The position numbers and the translations under genes were made by a program. The notes under the pieces are model-generated. The model made no database searches. It worked only from the letters and a program-made list of their open reading frames with translations, and was not told the DNA's origin. Below, piece by piece: positions 15,681 through 24,262 of a stretch of 64,000 nt of DNA. The stretch's first letter is position 1; each line of letters begins with the position of its first letter. Source of the DNA: Amarobacillus sp046328225 (GTDB taxonomy: Bacteria > Chloroflexota > Dehalococcoidia > Tepidiformales > Tepidiformaceae); assembly GCA_046328225.1 (NCBI GenBank), contig JAXLWZ010000006.1:1-64000 (forward strand), written 5' to 3'.

Positions 15681-16956
15681 AGTCTTCGCGCGGCTCACCC
15701 GACGAGGTTCCCTCTCGCATCTTCGCGATCGCCTCTTCCGAATACCCAAGGCCGCACAAGACCTGGTCCGTGTGTTCCCCGAGGGCGGGCGATGCCCGCT
15801 GAACGCGCGTCGGCGTGCCAGACATCTTCACCACCGGCGCCGGCCCCCGCAGCGGCCCAAACAGGGTGTGGTCGTATTCGACCAGGTATTCGTTGGCGGC
15901 CACTTGCGGGTCCCCCGCCATCTCCTCCACGAACTTGAGCGGCCCGCAGGCGATGTCCAGCGCGTCGAGCCGTTCGAGCCAGAAGTCCGTGGTCTCCGCG
16001 CGCATCTTCCCTTCGCAGAGCGCGGTGAGTTCGTCGCCGACCTTGCGCACGTTCTGGGGTGTGCTTTCGAAGCCGGCCTCATAGCGCGGGTCCCGAAACT
16101 CCAGCGCCTGCCGGAAACGCGCCCGCGGCCCCGGTCCGAGACACCCGACGGCGATATGCCCGTCTTTCGTCTGGTAGATGCGGTAGTACACGTTGCCCGC
16201 CAGCTCGGGCGCCCGCGCGCGCTTCGCGGCCTACAGCTCCTCGATCGCGGCCCCGCGCGATCGCATCTCGTCCAACTGCGCCAGCCAGGCGGCGCGCGTA
16301 TCAACATCCAGCGCGAGGATTTCGCGCGTCCCCGCCTGGAGGAACATCGCCGTCCCGAGCAGGCTCGCGTCCAGCCGCTGCCCTTCGCCCGTCAGCGCCC
16401 GGTGATACAACGCACCGCAAATGCCCATCGCCATCGAAACGCCCGTCACCATGTCCGCCGGCGCGAAGCCCACGATCTGGGGGATGCCTTCGCGAATGTG
16501 CGGGTTCGAAGTCGCCACCCCGCTTACGGCCTGCGCCACGATGTCGTACCCGCGCCGCTGCGCATTCGGCCCCCGGTTCCCAAACGCGGTGCACTCGCAG
16601 TAGATGACGTTCGGGTTGAGCGCCTTCACCGAGTCGTACCCCAGCCCGAGCGACTCCGCGACGCCCGGGCGGTAGTTCGTGATGATGACGTCCGCCCAGC
16701 GAATCAGCCGGTCGCGAAGCTCGGGCGCCTCCGCGTGCTTCAGGTCCACCGCCAGCGACAGCTTCCCGCGGTTCTGCGTCAGGAACTGGCGGCTCTCCTT
16801 CGGCAGCAGCTCGGCCTGCAGGCGCCACGGCTCGCCCTCCAGCGGCTCGATTTTCACGACCTCCGCGCCCATCTCCGAAAGCAGCGACGCCGACAGCGGA
16901 CCGGCGATGATCTGCGTGCAGTCCAGCACGCGAACTCCCTCAAGTGCCCCAGCCAT
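15679..16956 (-). pseudogene. CaiB/BaiF-type CoA-transferase split by an in-frame TAG
   Basis: The frame from 16956 encodes a full-length class III CoA-transferase (about 425 residues) except for an amber codon at 16233-16231, residue 242. The first part has VRVLDCTQIIAGPLSASLL, the NYRPGVAESLG motif and Asp168, the family's acyl-carrier residue. After the TAG the same frame continues AAKRARAPELAGNVYYRIYQ and TKDGHIAVGCLGPGPRAR to the normal C terminus. A second ORF could restart at GTG 16191. Compared with the intact paralogue at 43453-44724, one codon was changed and no frame was shifted. It is either a recent null mutation, a base-call error or a read-through stop. Its upstream -10 (TATATT, 16997-16992) and GGAG are intact. 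Confidence 0.85.
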
Positions 16957-17087
16957 GTTCTCTCCAGGCGGCCAACGCCGCTCGGCGCCGAAATATACAC
17001 AACTCGCCGTCGCAGATCAGGTCGTATCTATGCCATGAATCGAATGCGACGTTTACCGCCTTCCGGGCGAACCGGTCCGCGGCGCGC

Positions 17088-17093
17088 TACCCT
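17088..17093 (+). promoter_or_regulatory. -10 box six bases before the DUF167 start
   Basis: TACCCT ends six bases before the ATG at 17100, and no ribosome binding site lies between. Transcription would start at or within a base or two of the start codon, a leaderless layout. Confidence 0.4.
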
Positions 17094-17099
17094 CGCCGC

Positions 17100-17354
17100 A
17101 TGCGACTTGCCGTCCGCGTCACCCCGCGCGCCAGCCGCGATGCCATCGCCGGCTTCGATCCCGCCGGCGCGCTCCTCGTCCGCGTGACGGCGCCGCCCAC
17201 CGATGGCGCCGCCAACGCCGCGGTGACGAAGCTCCTCTCGCGGGCACTCGACCTGCCCGCCCGAGATATCGTCCTCGCCTCCGGGGCATCCTCGCGCCAG
17301 AAGCTCTTCGACATCCCCCTGTCCGAGGACGAGCTCCGCGCGCGCCTCGCCTGA
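17100..17354 (+). CDS. DUF167/YggU-family protein
   Basis: The 84-residue product has the DUF167 pattern: RLAVRVTPRASRDAIAGFD, LLVRVTAPPTDGAANAAVTK and a C-terminal VLASGASSRQKLFDI. The family is widespread and its biochemical role is unknown. It is slightly shorter than the usual 90-100 residues because it starts directly at the first strand. The ATG at 17100 is chosen because it follows the TACCCT box at leaderless distance. The next gene, mtaB, starts 31 bases downstream with its own -10 box. Confidence 0.85.
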   Translation: MRLAVRVTPRASRDAIAGFDPAGALLVRVTAPPTDGAANAAVTKLLSRALDLPARDIVLASGASSRQKLFDIPLSEDELRARLA

Positions 17355-17373
17355 CGCCCGCGGCGCCGTCGAA

Positions 17374-17379
17374 TATCCT
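17374..17379 (+). promoter_or_regulatory. -10 box six bases before the mtaB start
   Basis: TATCCT (within GAATATCCTC) ends six bases before the mtaB ATG at 17386; there is no ribosome binding site between them, again a leaderless arrangement. Confidence 0.4.
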
Positions 17380-17385
17380 CGAACC

Positions 17386-18708
17386 ATGCCCGCCGGCGCC
17401 CGGCCTCTTGCGGCCGTCCTCACCCTCGGCTGCAAACTCAACCTTGCGGACAGCGACGAGATCGCGCATGCCCTGCGCGCCTCCGGCTTCGACGTCGTCG
17501 ACCACGTGTGCGAAGCCGATGCCTTTGTCGTCAACACCTGCTCCGTCACCCACGTGGCGGACCAGAAGTCGCGGCGGCTGGTGCGCTCCATCCGGCGTCT
17601 CGCGCCCGGGGCGGCGGTCGCGGTCACGGGCTGCTTTCCCCAGAGCGCCGGCTTCGACGCCGCGTCCGCCCTCGGCGCCGATTTCGTTTCCGGCACCCGC
17701 GATGCCGACAAGGCCGCGCTCGTGGCGTTCCTCGCCGGACGTTCCGCGGCCACGGTGACGCCCGCTCCCCCATCGACGCTCCTCACGCGTGCCTTCATCA
17801 AGGCCCAGGAAGGCTGTAACGACGTGTGCGCGTTCTGCATCGTGCCCCGCACCCGCGGCCGCGAAGAGTCTCGCCCGCCCGCGCTGGTGGCGAACGAAGT
17901 CACGCGCGCGGTGGAGGCAGGCGCCCGCGAGGTCGTCATCACCGGTACGCAGCTCGGGGCCTGGGGGCGCGATTTGCCCGTGCCGCTCGCGCCGCATCAC
18001 CTCATCTCCGCGCTCCTCGAACGCACCGACGCGCCCCGCATCCGGTTCAGTTCGCTCCAGCCGCAGGACATCACGCCGGAGTTGCTCGCGCTCTGGGCCG
18101 ACCCGCGGCTGATGCCCCATTTCCACCTCGCCCTGCAGTCCGGCAGCGAACGCATCCTCACTGCCATGCGCCGCCGCTACACCGCGGCCGAATTCCACGA
18201 CGCCGCCGCGCGCATCGAGGCCGCTGTCCCGGGAGCCGCCATCACCACGGATGTCATCGCCGCCTTCCCGGGCGAGACCGAAGCCGAGTTCGAAGACACC
18301 CTCGCCTTCTGCGACGAGATCGGCTTCGCCCGCCTGCACTGCTTTCCCTATTCCGAGCGCAGCCGGACGGTGGCCGCGCGCATGCCGGGGCAACTCTCGC
18401 CCGAGGTGAAGAAGGAGCGCATGGCCCGTCTTCTCGCCCTCGGTGCGCGGCTGCAGGCGCGGTTCTACGCCCGCTTTGCCGGCGAAACCCGGCCCGTCCT
18501 CTGGGAAGAAGAGCGCGCCGGCCACGGCGGCACCCCCGCGTGGTTCGGTCACACCGATAACTACATCCCGGTGTATGGCCCGGGCGAGAACCTCCGGAAT
18601 CGTGTTACGCCTGTGCGATTGGGCACTCCCTACGCTGATGGCGTGTGGGGTACTCCCCCGGGAGGTTCGCATGACCGCCATCCGCAGGTTCTTCCTGGCG
18701 CTTCATAG
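17386..18708 (+). CDS. mtaB: tRNA t6A37 methylthiotransferase MtaB
   Basis: MtaB is a radical-SAM enzyme that converts t6A37 of tRNA to the 2-methylthio form. The 440-residue protein has the N-terminal UPF0004 domain with cluster cysteines Cys16, Cys52 and Cys83 (LGCKLN, NTCSVTHVAD, TGCFPQ), the radical SAM motif CNDVCAFC at Cys144, Cys148, Cys151, and HFHLALQSGSERIL and TDVIAAFPGETEAEF further on. LGCKLN with TCSVTHVAD favours MtaB (TIGR01579) over MiaB or RimO. The C-terminal TRAM region is short and ends in the amaP-like overlap. The end overlaps the next gene by 38 bases. Confidence 0.92.
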   Translation: MPAGARPLAAVLTLGCKLNLADSDEIAHALRASGFDVVDHVCEADAFVVNTCSVTHVADQKSRRLVRSIRRLAPGAAVAVTGCFPQSAGFDAASALGADFVSGTRDADKAALVAFLAGRSAATVTPAPPSTLLTRAFIKAQEGCNDVCAFCIVPRTRGREESRPPALVANEVTRAVEAGAREVVITGTQLGAWGRDLPVPLAPHHLISALLERTDAPRIRFSSLQPQDITPELLALWADPRLMPHFHLALQSGSERILTAMRRRYTAAEFHDAAARIEAAVPGAAITTDVIAAFPGETEAEFEDTLAFCDEIGFARLHCFPYSERSRTVAARMPGQLSPEVKKERMARLLALGARLQARFYARFAGETRPVLWEEERAGHGGTPAWFGHTDNYIPVYGPGENLRNRVTPVRLGTPYADGVWGTPPGGSHDRHPQVLPGAS

Positions 18709-19363
18709 CCTCATCGTCCTCGGCGCCGCCGGTGCGCTCATCGCGCTCCTCTGGGCCGAACGCAGCCTCGACCTTTCGGTCGAAAGCCTCACCGCCACCG
18801 CCACGTTCGATGCCGGAGATACCGCGAAGCTTGTGGCGACGGCCGCCCTTGGCGCGGTCGCGCTCCTGTCGCTGTTGACCCTCTTCCTCGCCGTCACCCC
18901 CGCGCGTTCGGGCCGCGATAGTGCCCTTCGCCTGCGCCAGGGCGATGGCGGCACGGTCGAAGTGCGCGGCTCCGCGCTCGAAGCCCTCCTCGCCGCCGAG
19001 ATCGAACGCATCCCCGACGTCACCCGTGCCGAGCCGCGCGTGCGCGTGCACAAGGGCTCCGTCGATTCCGACATCGGTGTCGCCATCGCGCCCGGCGCCA
19101 GCATCGCCGCCGTCACCAGCAGCGTCGTCAACACGACCCGCCAGGCCCTCCAGGAGCAGGTCGGCGTGAACAACGTTCGCCGCCCTTCGGTGCGCGTGCG
19201 CTACGACGAAAACGCCGCGAAGCACGCCCGCGATGAGCGCGCCGCCGGCCTCACCGCGGAACGCATGGCCCCCCAGCACGTAGACCGCGCGGACCGGCCC
19301 GTCTATCCTGCGGAACCGGTGGGCCTCCGCAATCGCGACCGCTCACCGGACGTGCATGACTGA
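18671..19363 (+). CDS. AmaP-like alkaline-shock membrane anchor protein
   Basis: The 230-residue protein has two N-terminal transmembrane helices (about residues 9-30 and 52-74) and a soluble domain with the Asp23/AmaP-type strand-helix pattern: EALLAAEIERIPDVTRAEPR and GVAIAPGASIAAVTSSVVN. AmaP anchors Asp23-type envelope stress proteins at the membrane. GGGAGG lies five bases before the ATG. It begins inside the end of mtaB and overlaps scpB by 8 bases. The last 40 residues are charged and poorly conserved. The assignment is a family resemblance. Confidence 0.7.
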   Translation: MTAIRRFFLALHSLIVLGAAGALIALLWAERSLDLSVESLTATATFDAGDTAKLVATAALGAVALLSLLTLFLAVTPARSGRDSALRLRQGDGGTVEVRGSALEALLAAEIERIPDVTRAEPRVRVHKGSVDSDIGVAIAPGASIAAVTSSVVNTTRQALQEQVGVNNVRRPSVRVRYDENAAKHARDERAAGLTAERMAPQHVDRADRPVYPAEPVGLRNRDRSPDVHD

Positions 19364-19913
19364 AACCGGCCTTCGCGCTCCCGCCCCGAACGAGCTCCCG
19401 TGGGTTGTGGAAGCGCTCCTCTTCGTCTCCGACGAACCCCAGCCGCTCTCCGCCCTCGCCAACGCCGCCGGCGTCAGCGAGGGCGCCGTGCGCAAGGCGA
19501 TCGCCATCCTCTCGCGCGATTACGAGGCGCGCGGCCTCCGCGTGATGGAGGATGGCCACCGCTACCAGCTCGTCACCGCCCCCGATTACGCGCCCTATAT
19601 CGACCAGCTCCTCGGCGCCGGCCCCGGCCAGAAGCTCTCCCGCGCCGCGCTCGAAGTCCTCACCATCGTCGCCTACAAGCAGCCCTGCTCGCGCGCTGAG
19701 ATCGAGGCCATCCGCGGCGTCAACAGCGACCGCCTCGTCACGCAGCTCGAAGTGCGCGGCCTGGTCGAAGCCGTCGGCGTCGCCGAGGGGCCCGGGCGGG
19801 CGAAGCTCTTCCGCACGACGATGAAGTTCCTTGAGCACTTCGGTCTCGAAAGCCCCCAGGACCTGCCCCCCATCCCCGTCGAGGAGGCGCCCGCCGCGCC
19901 CGAGACCCTCTGA
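19356..19913 (+). CDS. scpB: segregation and condensation protein ScpB
   Basis: ScpB is the winged-helix kite subunit of the SMC condensin complex. The 185-residue product shows WVVEALLFVSDEPQPLSALA, then GHRYQLVTAPDYAPYI, LEVLTIVAYKQPCSRAEIE and IRGVNSDRLVTQLEVRGLVE, the ScpB signature. The normal partner scpA is not adjacent here. The gene overlaps the amaP-like gene and is followed after 5 bases by the DUF503 gene. Confidence 0.94.
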   Translation: MTETGLRAPAPNELPWVVEALLFVSDEPQPLSALANAAGVSEGAVRKAIAILSRDYEARGLRVMEDGHRYQLVTAPDYAPYIDQLLGAGPGQKLSRAALEVLTIVAYKQPCSRAEIEAIRGVNSDRLVTQLEVRGLVEAVGVAEGPGRAKLFRTTMKFLEHFGLESPQDLPPIPVEEAPAAPETL

Positions 19914-19918
19914 TCGCG

Positions 19919-20212
19919 ATGGCCACCACCGTCGGCGTCCTGCACATCCGCCTCGCGCTCCCCGCGGACACCCTCAAGGAGAAGCGCACCATCGTGAAGT
20001 CGGTGGTCGCGCGGCTGAGGACGCGATTCAACGCCTCCGTCGCCGAAGTCGCCGACCTCGACGACCCCGGGCACGCCACGCTCGCCGCCGCCTGCATCTC
20101 GAACGACGCCCGTCACGCGGATTCCCAGCTCCAGGCGATCGCCAGCGCCGTCGAGGAATGGCGGCTCGACGCCGAGCTCCTCGGCATCGAAACCGAGATC
20201 ATCGCCGTTTGA
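19919..20212 (+). CDS. DUF503 (YlxP-like) protein
   Basis: The 97-residue product matches the YlxP/DUF503 family: VGVLHIRLALPADTLKEKRT, then IVKSVVARLRTRFNASVAEV, with the family's Lys-Glu-Lys-Arg cluster. In Firmicutes the gene lies near infB and rbfA and is linked to ribosome maturation, but its function is unproven. Here it is the last gene after scpB and precedes a 10-bp stem hairpin. Confidence 0.88.
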   Translation: MATTVGVLHIRLALPADTLKEKRTIVKSVVARLRTRFNASVAEVADLDDPGHATLAAACISNDARHADSQLQAIASAVEEWRLDAELLGIETEIIAV

Positions 20213-20232
20213 GCGTCAGTCGCGGGAACGCC

Positions 20233-20258
20233 ACAGGGCGCCGCATCCGGCGCCCTGT
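20233..20258. terminator. bidirectional hairpin between convergent operons
   Basis: ACAGGGCGCC (20233-20242) pairs with GGCGCCCTGT (20249-20258), ten perfect base pairs with a six-base loop. It lies between the DUF503 stop and the end of the convergent TIG-protein gene, and could serve both. There is no T run on either side. Confidence 0.6.
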
Positions 20259-20282
20259 GTGGGTCTCGCAACACGCGCGGCC

Positions 20283-22505
20283 TTACGACTCCGCGACGAC
20301 CCACGCGACGGTGCCCGCGCCCGGGTACACCGCCACCCAGTACGCCGTGCCCTGCCGGAACGTCGTCATGTCGTTCGCGCCCGGGACGTTCGCGCCCGGG
20401 AAGTAGCCGAGCCAGCAAGCCGACTCGCCATTGCGGCAGCCCACGCCGTTCGCGCTCCAGGTGTAGACCGCGCCCACGCTGCTCGCCACGTCGTTCGTCG
20501 CCGGGTTGTCCGGCGATTCCGTCCCGTGCAGCGCACTGAAGATGGAAAGGTTGTCGCCGCCCGCCCAGGTGATGAGCGAAAAGCCCGGGTAGAGCGAATA
20601 CGTCACCGTCGATCCCGCCGCCGCACCGTACTGGTAGTCGTTGGCGGTCCCCGCGGCCGTGCTCGTGCCCTGCAGCGTCGTCACAGTCACTTCGACTACG
20701 CCCGCGGTCGCGCGCGCCGGGACCGTCACCTTGATCTGGGTATCGCTCACGATGACGTTGGTGCCCGCGGCGTTACCGGTGTACGCCACGGCCACATTCG
20801 CACCCCCGAACGACACCGCGGTCACGCCGCCGCCGAAGAACCCGGAACCGAAGACCGTGATCACGTTCCCGCCGCCCACCGGGCCGCTGCTCGGCGAGAG
20901 GCTCGTGATCGTGGGCGGCGTCGAAGCCGTATAGCTGAACTGCCCCGGCACGCCGATGTTCCCCGTCTCGACCCCGTTCTGGCATGGGAACGGCGCCGGG
21001 CTTGGCGGGCAGAACACGACCGTCACCGGCACGGACCCGGCCGGCTGCCCCGGGGACTGCACCGTGATCTCCGTCGATCCCTTCAGCGAGACCGTGCCCA
21101 GCGGCGCGACCACCGTCCCGAACTTCACGAAGAACGGCTCCGTGAAGTTCTGCCCTTTGATCCGCACGAGCGTGCCGCCCGTCGTCGGGCCGCTCGCCGG
21201 CGGGCACGATGCCGTGCACGACGCGTTCTCAACCGACGTCACGAGCGCCGTGCCGCTGTAGGTGTAGTCGTCGAGCGTGCCGGCGTCCGCGCTATCGAAC
21301 AGCCCCACGTGGACGCGCACGTTCACCGTCCCCGGGCTGCCCGCGGGCACCACCGCCGTCAGGCTGTTCGTGCCCGCCACCACGACGTTCGTCGATGCGG
21401 CCGTGCCGAAGAACACCTGCGTGTTCCCCACCTGGAAGCCCGCCCCGCTGATCGTCACGGTGTTCCCGCCCGCCGGCGGTCCCGCGCTCGGCGAGACCCC
21501 GCTGATCGTCGGGCCCCCCGAATAGGTGTAGTAGTCGTCGTTCGTCTGCGGGCTCTGCCTGGCCGTCACCGGGTCGGTCACGGTCACGTGTACCTTCGCC
21601 GCGCCCGCCGAAGCTGGCGCCGTCACTTGCAGGTGTCCGGAATCGGTGAAGGTGCACGTCGGGGCGGCGGCGGCGCCGAACCGCACGGTCCCGCACCCCG
21701 AGGGGAACTGCCCGCCCGTGATGGTCACCGGCGTCCCGCCGCTCACCACGCCGTTGTTCGGCGTCACGCTCGTGATGTAGGGGCCGTTCGTGTAGTAGTA
21801 CGCGCCCGGCAGCGTGAAGTTGCCGTTCCCACCAATGACCTGCACGTCCGCCGCGCCGCTCGTAGCACGTCCACCCGGGGCGTTGCAGGTGATCGTCGTC
21901 GAATCCACCACCGTCATCGGCGAGCACGTGATGCTCACGTCGTCGCCGCTGAGCCGCAGGACGCTGACGGTCGTCACGCTGCCGAGGTTCGTGCCATGGA
22001 TGGTGATCGGGCCGCCATTCAGCCCGCCCGAACCCGGCGTCACCGACGTGATCGTCGGCCCCGTCGATGGGTTGATGGTGATGATCGCGGTCGATGGTGA
22101 GCCCGTGAAGTCCGGCGCGCTTGCCGTCAGCGTGACGCGCAGTGTCTTCCCGATGCCCGCGCCCGCGAGGATGTCCAGGTTGCGCGACTTGCTCGTGTCC
22201 CCGCTCAGGAACGTCAGGCTCGTTTGCCCGGGCTGCACGTAGTCCGCGCCCGGCACGGCCGTGATCGCCTGGTAGTCGAGCGAGACGATCGACGTCCCCG
22301 TGCACGTGTCGCCGGTTCGCGTCACCGTGATCGTGACCTGTGTCCCGCTCGTGCCCGAATACGTCCCCGCTCCCAGGGCATAAATGCAGTTCGTCGCGGC
22401 CGCCGGGACGGGACGCAGCAGCATCGCCGGCACGGCGCCCAGCGCGAGCACCGCGAGCAACGCCACGCGCCACGTCAGCAGCCGGTCGAGGCAGCTGTTG
22501 ACCAT
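20283..22505 (-). CDS. secreted TIG/IPT-repeat surface protein
   Basis: The 740-residue protein has a signal peptide (hydrophobic residues 13-36, cleavage near AAATN). A Calx-beta-like first domain follows (ALGAGTYSGTSGTQVTITVT, then YQAITAVPGADYVQPG). Then come five IPT/TIG immunoglobulin-like repeats, each opening with a variant of 'PxITSVxPxxGxxxGGxxVTIxG' (near residues 150, 240, 330, 425 and 520). A final domain of about 100 residues starts GFSLITWAGGDNLSIF and has the pattern Trp-Leu-Gly-Tyr-Phe-Pro-Gly then TFRQGTAYWV, which resembles a C-terminal module seen on Chloroflexota surface proteins. It probably acts in adhesion or the cell coat. GGAGGA precedes the ATG. Confidence 0.88.
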   Translation of the reverse strand: MVNSCLDRLLTWRVALLAVLALGAVPAMLLRPVPAAATNCIYALGAGTYSGTSGTQVTITVTRTGDTCTGTSIVSLDYQAITAVPGADYVQPGQTSLTFLSGDTSKSRNLDILAGAGIGKTLRVTLTASAPDFTGSPSTAIITINPSTGPTITSVTPGSGGLNGGPITIHGTNLGSVTTVSVLRLSGDDVSITCSPMTVVDSTTITCNAPGGRATSGAADVQVIGGNGNFTLPGAYYYTNGPYITSVTPNNGVVSGGTPVTITGGQFPSGCGTVRFGAAAAPTCTFTDSGHLQVTAPASAGAAKVHVTVTDPVTARQSPQTNDDYYTYSGGPTISGVSPSAGPPAGGNTVTISGAGFQVGNTQVFFGTAASTNVVVAGTNSLTAVVPAGSPGTVNVRVHVGLFDSADAGTLDDYTYSGTALVTSVENASCTASCPPASGPTTGGTLVRIKGQNFTEPFFVKFGTVVAPLGTVSLKGSTEITVQSPGQPAGSVPVTVVFCPPSPAPFPCQNGVETGNIGVPGQFSYTASTPPTITSLSPSSGPVGGGNVITVFGSGFFGGGVTAVSFGGANVAVAYTGNAAGTNVIVSDTQIKVTVPARATAGVVEVTVTTLQGTSTAAGTANDYQYGAAAGSTVTYSLYPGFSLITWAGGDNLSIFSALHGTESPDNPATNDVASSVGAVYTWSANGVGCRNGESACWLGYFPGANVPGANDMTTFRQGTAYWVAVYPGAGTVAWVVAES

Positions 22506-22780
22506 GCGTGTGTTCCTCCAGAATCACGCGGCCACCCGGGGGCAAGCGTCCGCGGGCACGAATGTACCCCCACACCTTGACTGAGCGCCAACTGTTATGA
22601 CGGATACGCGGGAAAGGTCACGTTCGCGCAGCTTCCGCCACACGCTGTTTCGTCATGGATTCGCGACCTTATTCGCACGCCCGGGGATGCCGCCGCCGCT
22701 TCCTCGCTGCCCTCTGCCGTGCCCGCGCGATGCACATTCCAACTGCATCGCGCCCGCGCTGCTCCCTCCGGGACCACCCC

Positions 22781-22786
22781 TATACT
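22781..22786 (+). promoter_or_regulatory. -10 box six bases before otsA
   Basis: TATACT, one mismatch from consensus, ends six bases before the otsA ATG, with no ribosome binding site between; the mRNA would be leaderless. Confidence 0.5.
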
Positions 22787-22792
22787 GGTCGA

Positions 22793-24262
22793 ATGGATCG
22801 ATTCGCAGGCCTGATTCTCGCGAACCGCGCCTTCGTCGACCACGGAAGCCCGCCGGGTGCCCCGGAAGTCACGGCCCCCGCCACCGAGGGCGGCCTGCTC
22901 GCCGCCGTTCGCCCCATCATCGCCACCTGGGACGGCGACCACGGGACGACCTGGATCGGCGCCGGCTGCGGCCCCTTCGACCGCGAATTCGTCGATGGCC
23001 GCGGCTTCGAGATCATCCCCACGGCGCATGGGCCGCTTCGCCATCGCCGGCTGTTTTTCAGCGACGAGACCTGGCACGGCCACTACCGTCAGACCGCGAA
23101 CGGCTTCCTCTGGCCCGCGATGCATATCATCGAATTGCCGCTCCCCGATATCACGGCCTACTTCCCGCGTCCCCAGACCCCGTCGCCGGGCGCGTGGGCG
23201 GCCTACGAGCAGGTCAACGATGCGTTCGCCGCGGCTGCCGATGCCACTGCCGCCGGCGAGCCGGTCTGGATTCACGATTACCAGCTCGCCCTCGTCCCCG
23301 CGCTCCTGCGCGACCGCGGCGCTACCGTGCCCATCGGCTTCTTCCTCCATACTCCGTTCCCGGCGATGTCCGTGCTCGAACGGGTCCTCGACCGCGAAGG
23401 GCTGGCGCGCTTCGAGCGCATCGTCACCGGCATCCTCGGCGCCAGCCTGGCCGGCTTCCAATCCGAAGCCGATGCCGCGCGCTTCATCGATGCGGCCGAA
23501 CGCCTGGGCGCCACCCGCGCCGGCGATCGCCTCACGTTCGCCGGCCGCGAAACCTGCGTCGGCGCCTACCCCGTCGGTATCGATGCCGACGAGCTCCTCG
23601 CGGTGGCGCGCGCGGCCGGGCCGATCACCCTGTTTGAACCGCCTGCCATACCCGTGCCGCTCGTGGTCGGGCTCGAACGCGCGGACTACACCAAGGGCAT
23701 CCCCGAGCGCCTCGCCGCCGTTCGCCGTGCCTATGACGCCGGAGTCGCCTTCACCTACGCCGGGGTCGCCGCCCCCACCCGCGAAGGCGTCGCCGCGTAC
23801 GAACGCCTCGCCAGCGACGTCGAGACCGCCGCCGCCGAAGCCGCGCGTGCCGCACGCGCTCACGGCCGCGTGTTCACCCACGTCCACCGCAACCTCCCGT
23901 GGGTCGAGGTTGTCGGGCTCCAGCGTGACGCCGATGTCATCTTCACCTCCTCCCTCGCCGACGGTATGAACCTCGTGCCCCTGCAATCCGCAATCGCCCA
24001 ATCCTTGAAGCCCATGGGCGAGCGCGCGGTTATCGTGACGGGGAAGGGCGCCGGCGTCGCAGCCGCGTTCGCTGGTTTCGAACAGGATGGCCTGGTGACC
24101 GTTGACCCCCTCGATCCCGCCGCGATGGACGCCACCCTCCGGGCCGCCGTCGCCGGTGAACTGCCCCAGGTCAGCGACCGGCTCATCGCCGCCGTCCGCT
24201 CCCGCGATGCCCGCGCATGGGCAACCAGATTCCTGACCGACCTCGAGGAAATCCGATGCTGA
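22793..24262 (+). CDS. otsA: alpha,alpha-trehalose-phosphate synthase (GT20, OtsA)
   Basis: OtsA joins UDP-glucose (or ADP/GDP-glucose) to glucose-6-phosphate. The 489-residue product has the GT20 features: HDYQLALVPALLRDR (sugar-nucleotide side), GFFLHTPFPAMSVLERV, a GLERADYTKGIPERL motif carrying the Arg and Lys that contact the nucleotide diphosphate, and SSLADGMNLVPLQ near the C-terminal end. ATG 22793 is chosen because the preceding sequence lacks family homology and the -10 box lies six bases upstream. It overlaps otsB by 7 bases. Glucosylglycerol-phosphate synthases are close relatives, but the adjacent otsB favours trehalose, a compatible solute. Confidence 0.9.
   Translation: MDRFAGLILANRAFVDHGSPPGAPEVTAPATEGGLLAAVRPIIATWDGDHGTTWIGAGCGPFDREFVDGRGFEIIPTAHGPLRHRRLFFSDETWHGHYRQTANGFLWPAMHIIELPLPDITAYFPRPQTPSPGAWAAYEQVNDAFAAAADATAAGEPVWIHDYQLALVPALLRDRGATVPIGFFLHTPFPAMSVLERVLDREGLARFERIVTGILGASLAGFQSEADAARFIDAAERLGATRAGDRLTFAGRETCVGAYPVGIDADELLAVARAAGPITLFEPPAIPVPLVVGLERADYTKGIPERLAAVRRAYDAGVAFTYAGVAAPTREGVAAYERLASDVETAAAEAARAARAHGRVFTHVHRNLPWVEVVGLQRDADVIFTSSLADGMNLVPLQSAIAQSLKPMGERAVIVTGKGAGVAAAFAGFEQDGLVTVDPLDPAAMDATLRAAVAGELPQVSDRLIAAVRSRDARAWATRFLTDLEEIRC

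Noticed and set aside
16231..16233. The amber codon as a pyrrolysine or selenocysteine site
   Set aside because: Selenocysteine uses TGA, not TAG; and CaiB proteins have no known pyrrolysine position. No pylT-like or SECIS-like structure was seen near it. A mutation or base-call error is simpler.
20283..22505. Tandem DNA repeat or CRISPR-like array in the TIG gene
   Set aside because: The similarity is between protein domains of about 90 residues, with degenerate nucleotide sequence and no constant spacers; it is a coding repeat.
22506..22792. A small gene in the 287-base gap before otsA
   Set aside because: The open frames there are extensions of otsA or its antisense and show no start signal or homology; only the otsA -10 box near the end is meaningful.
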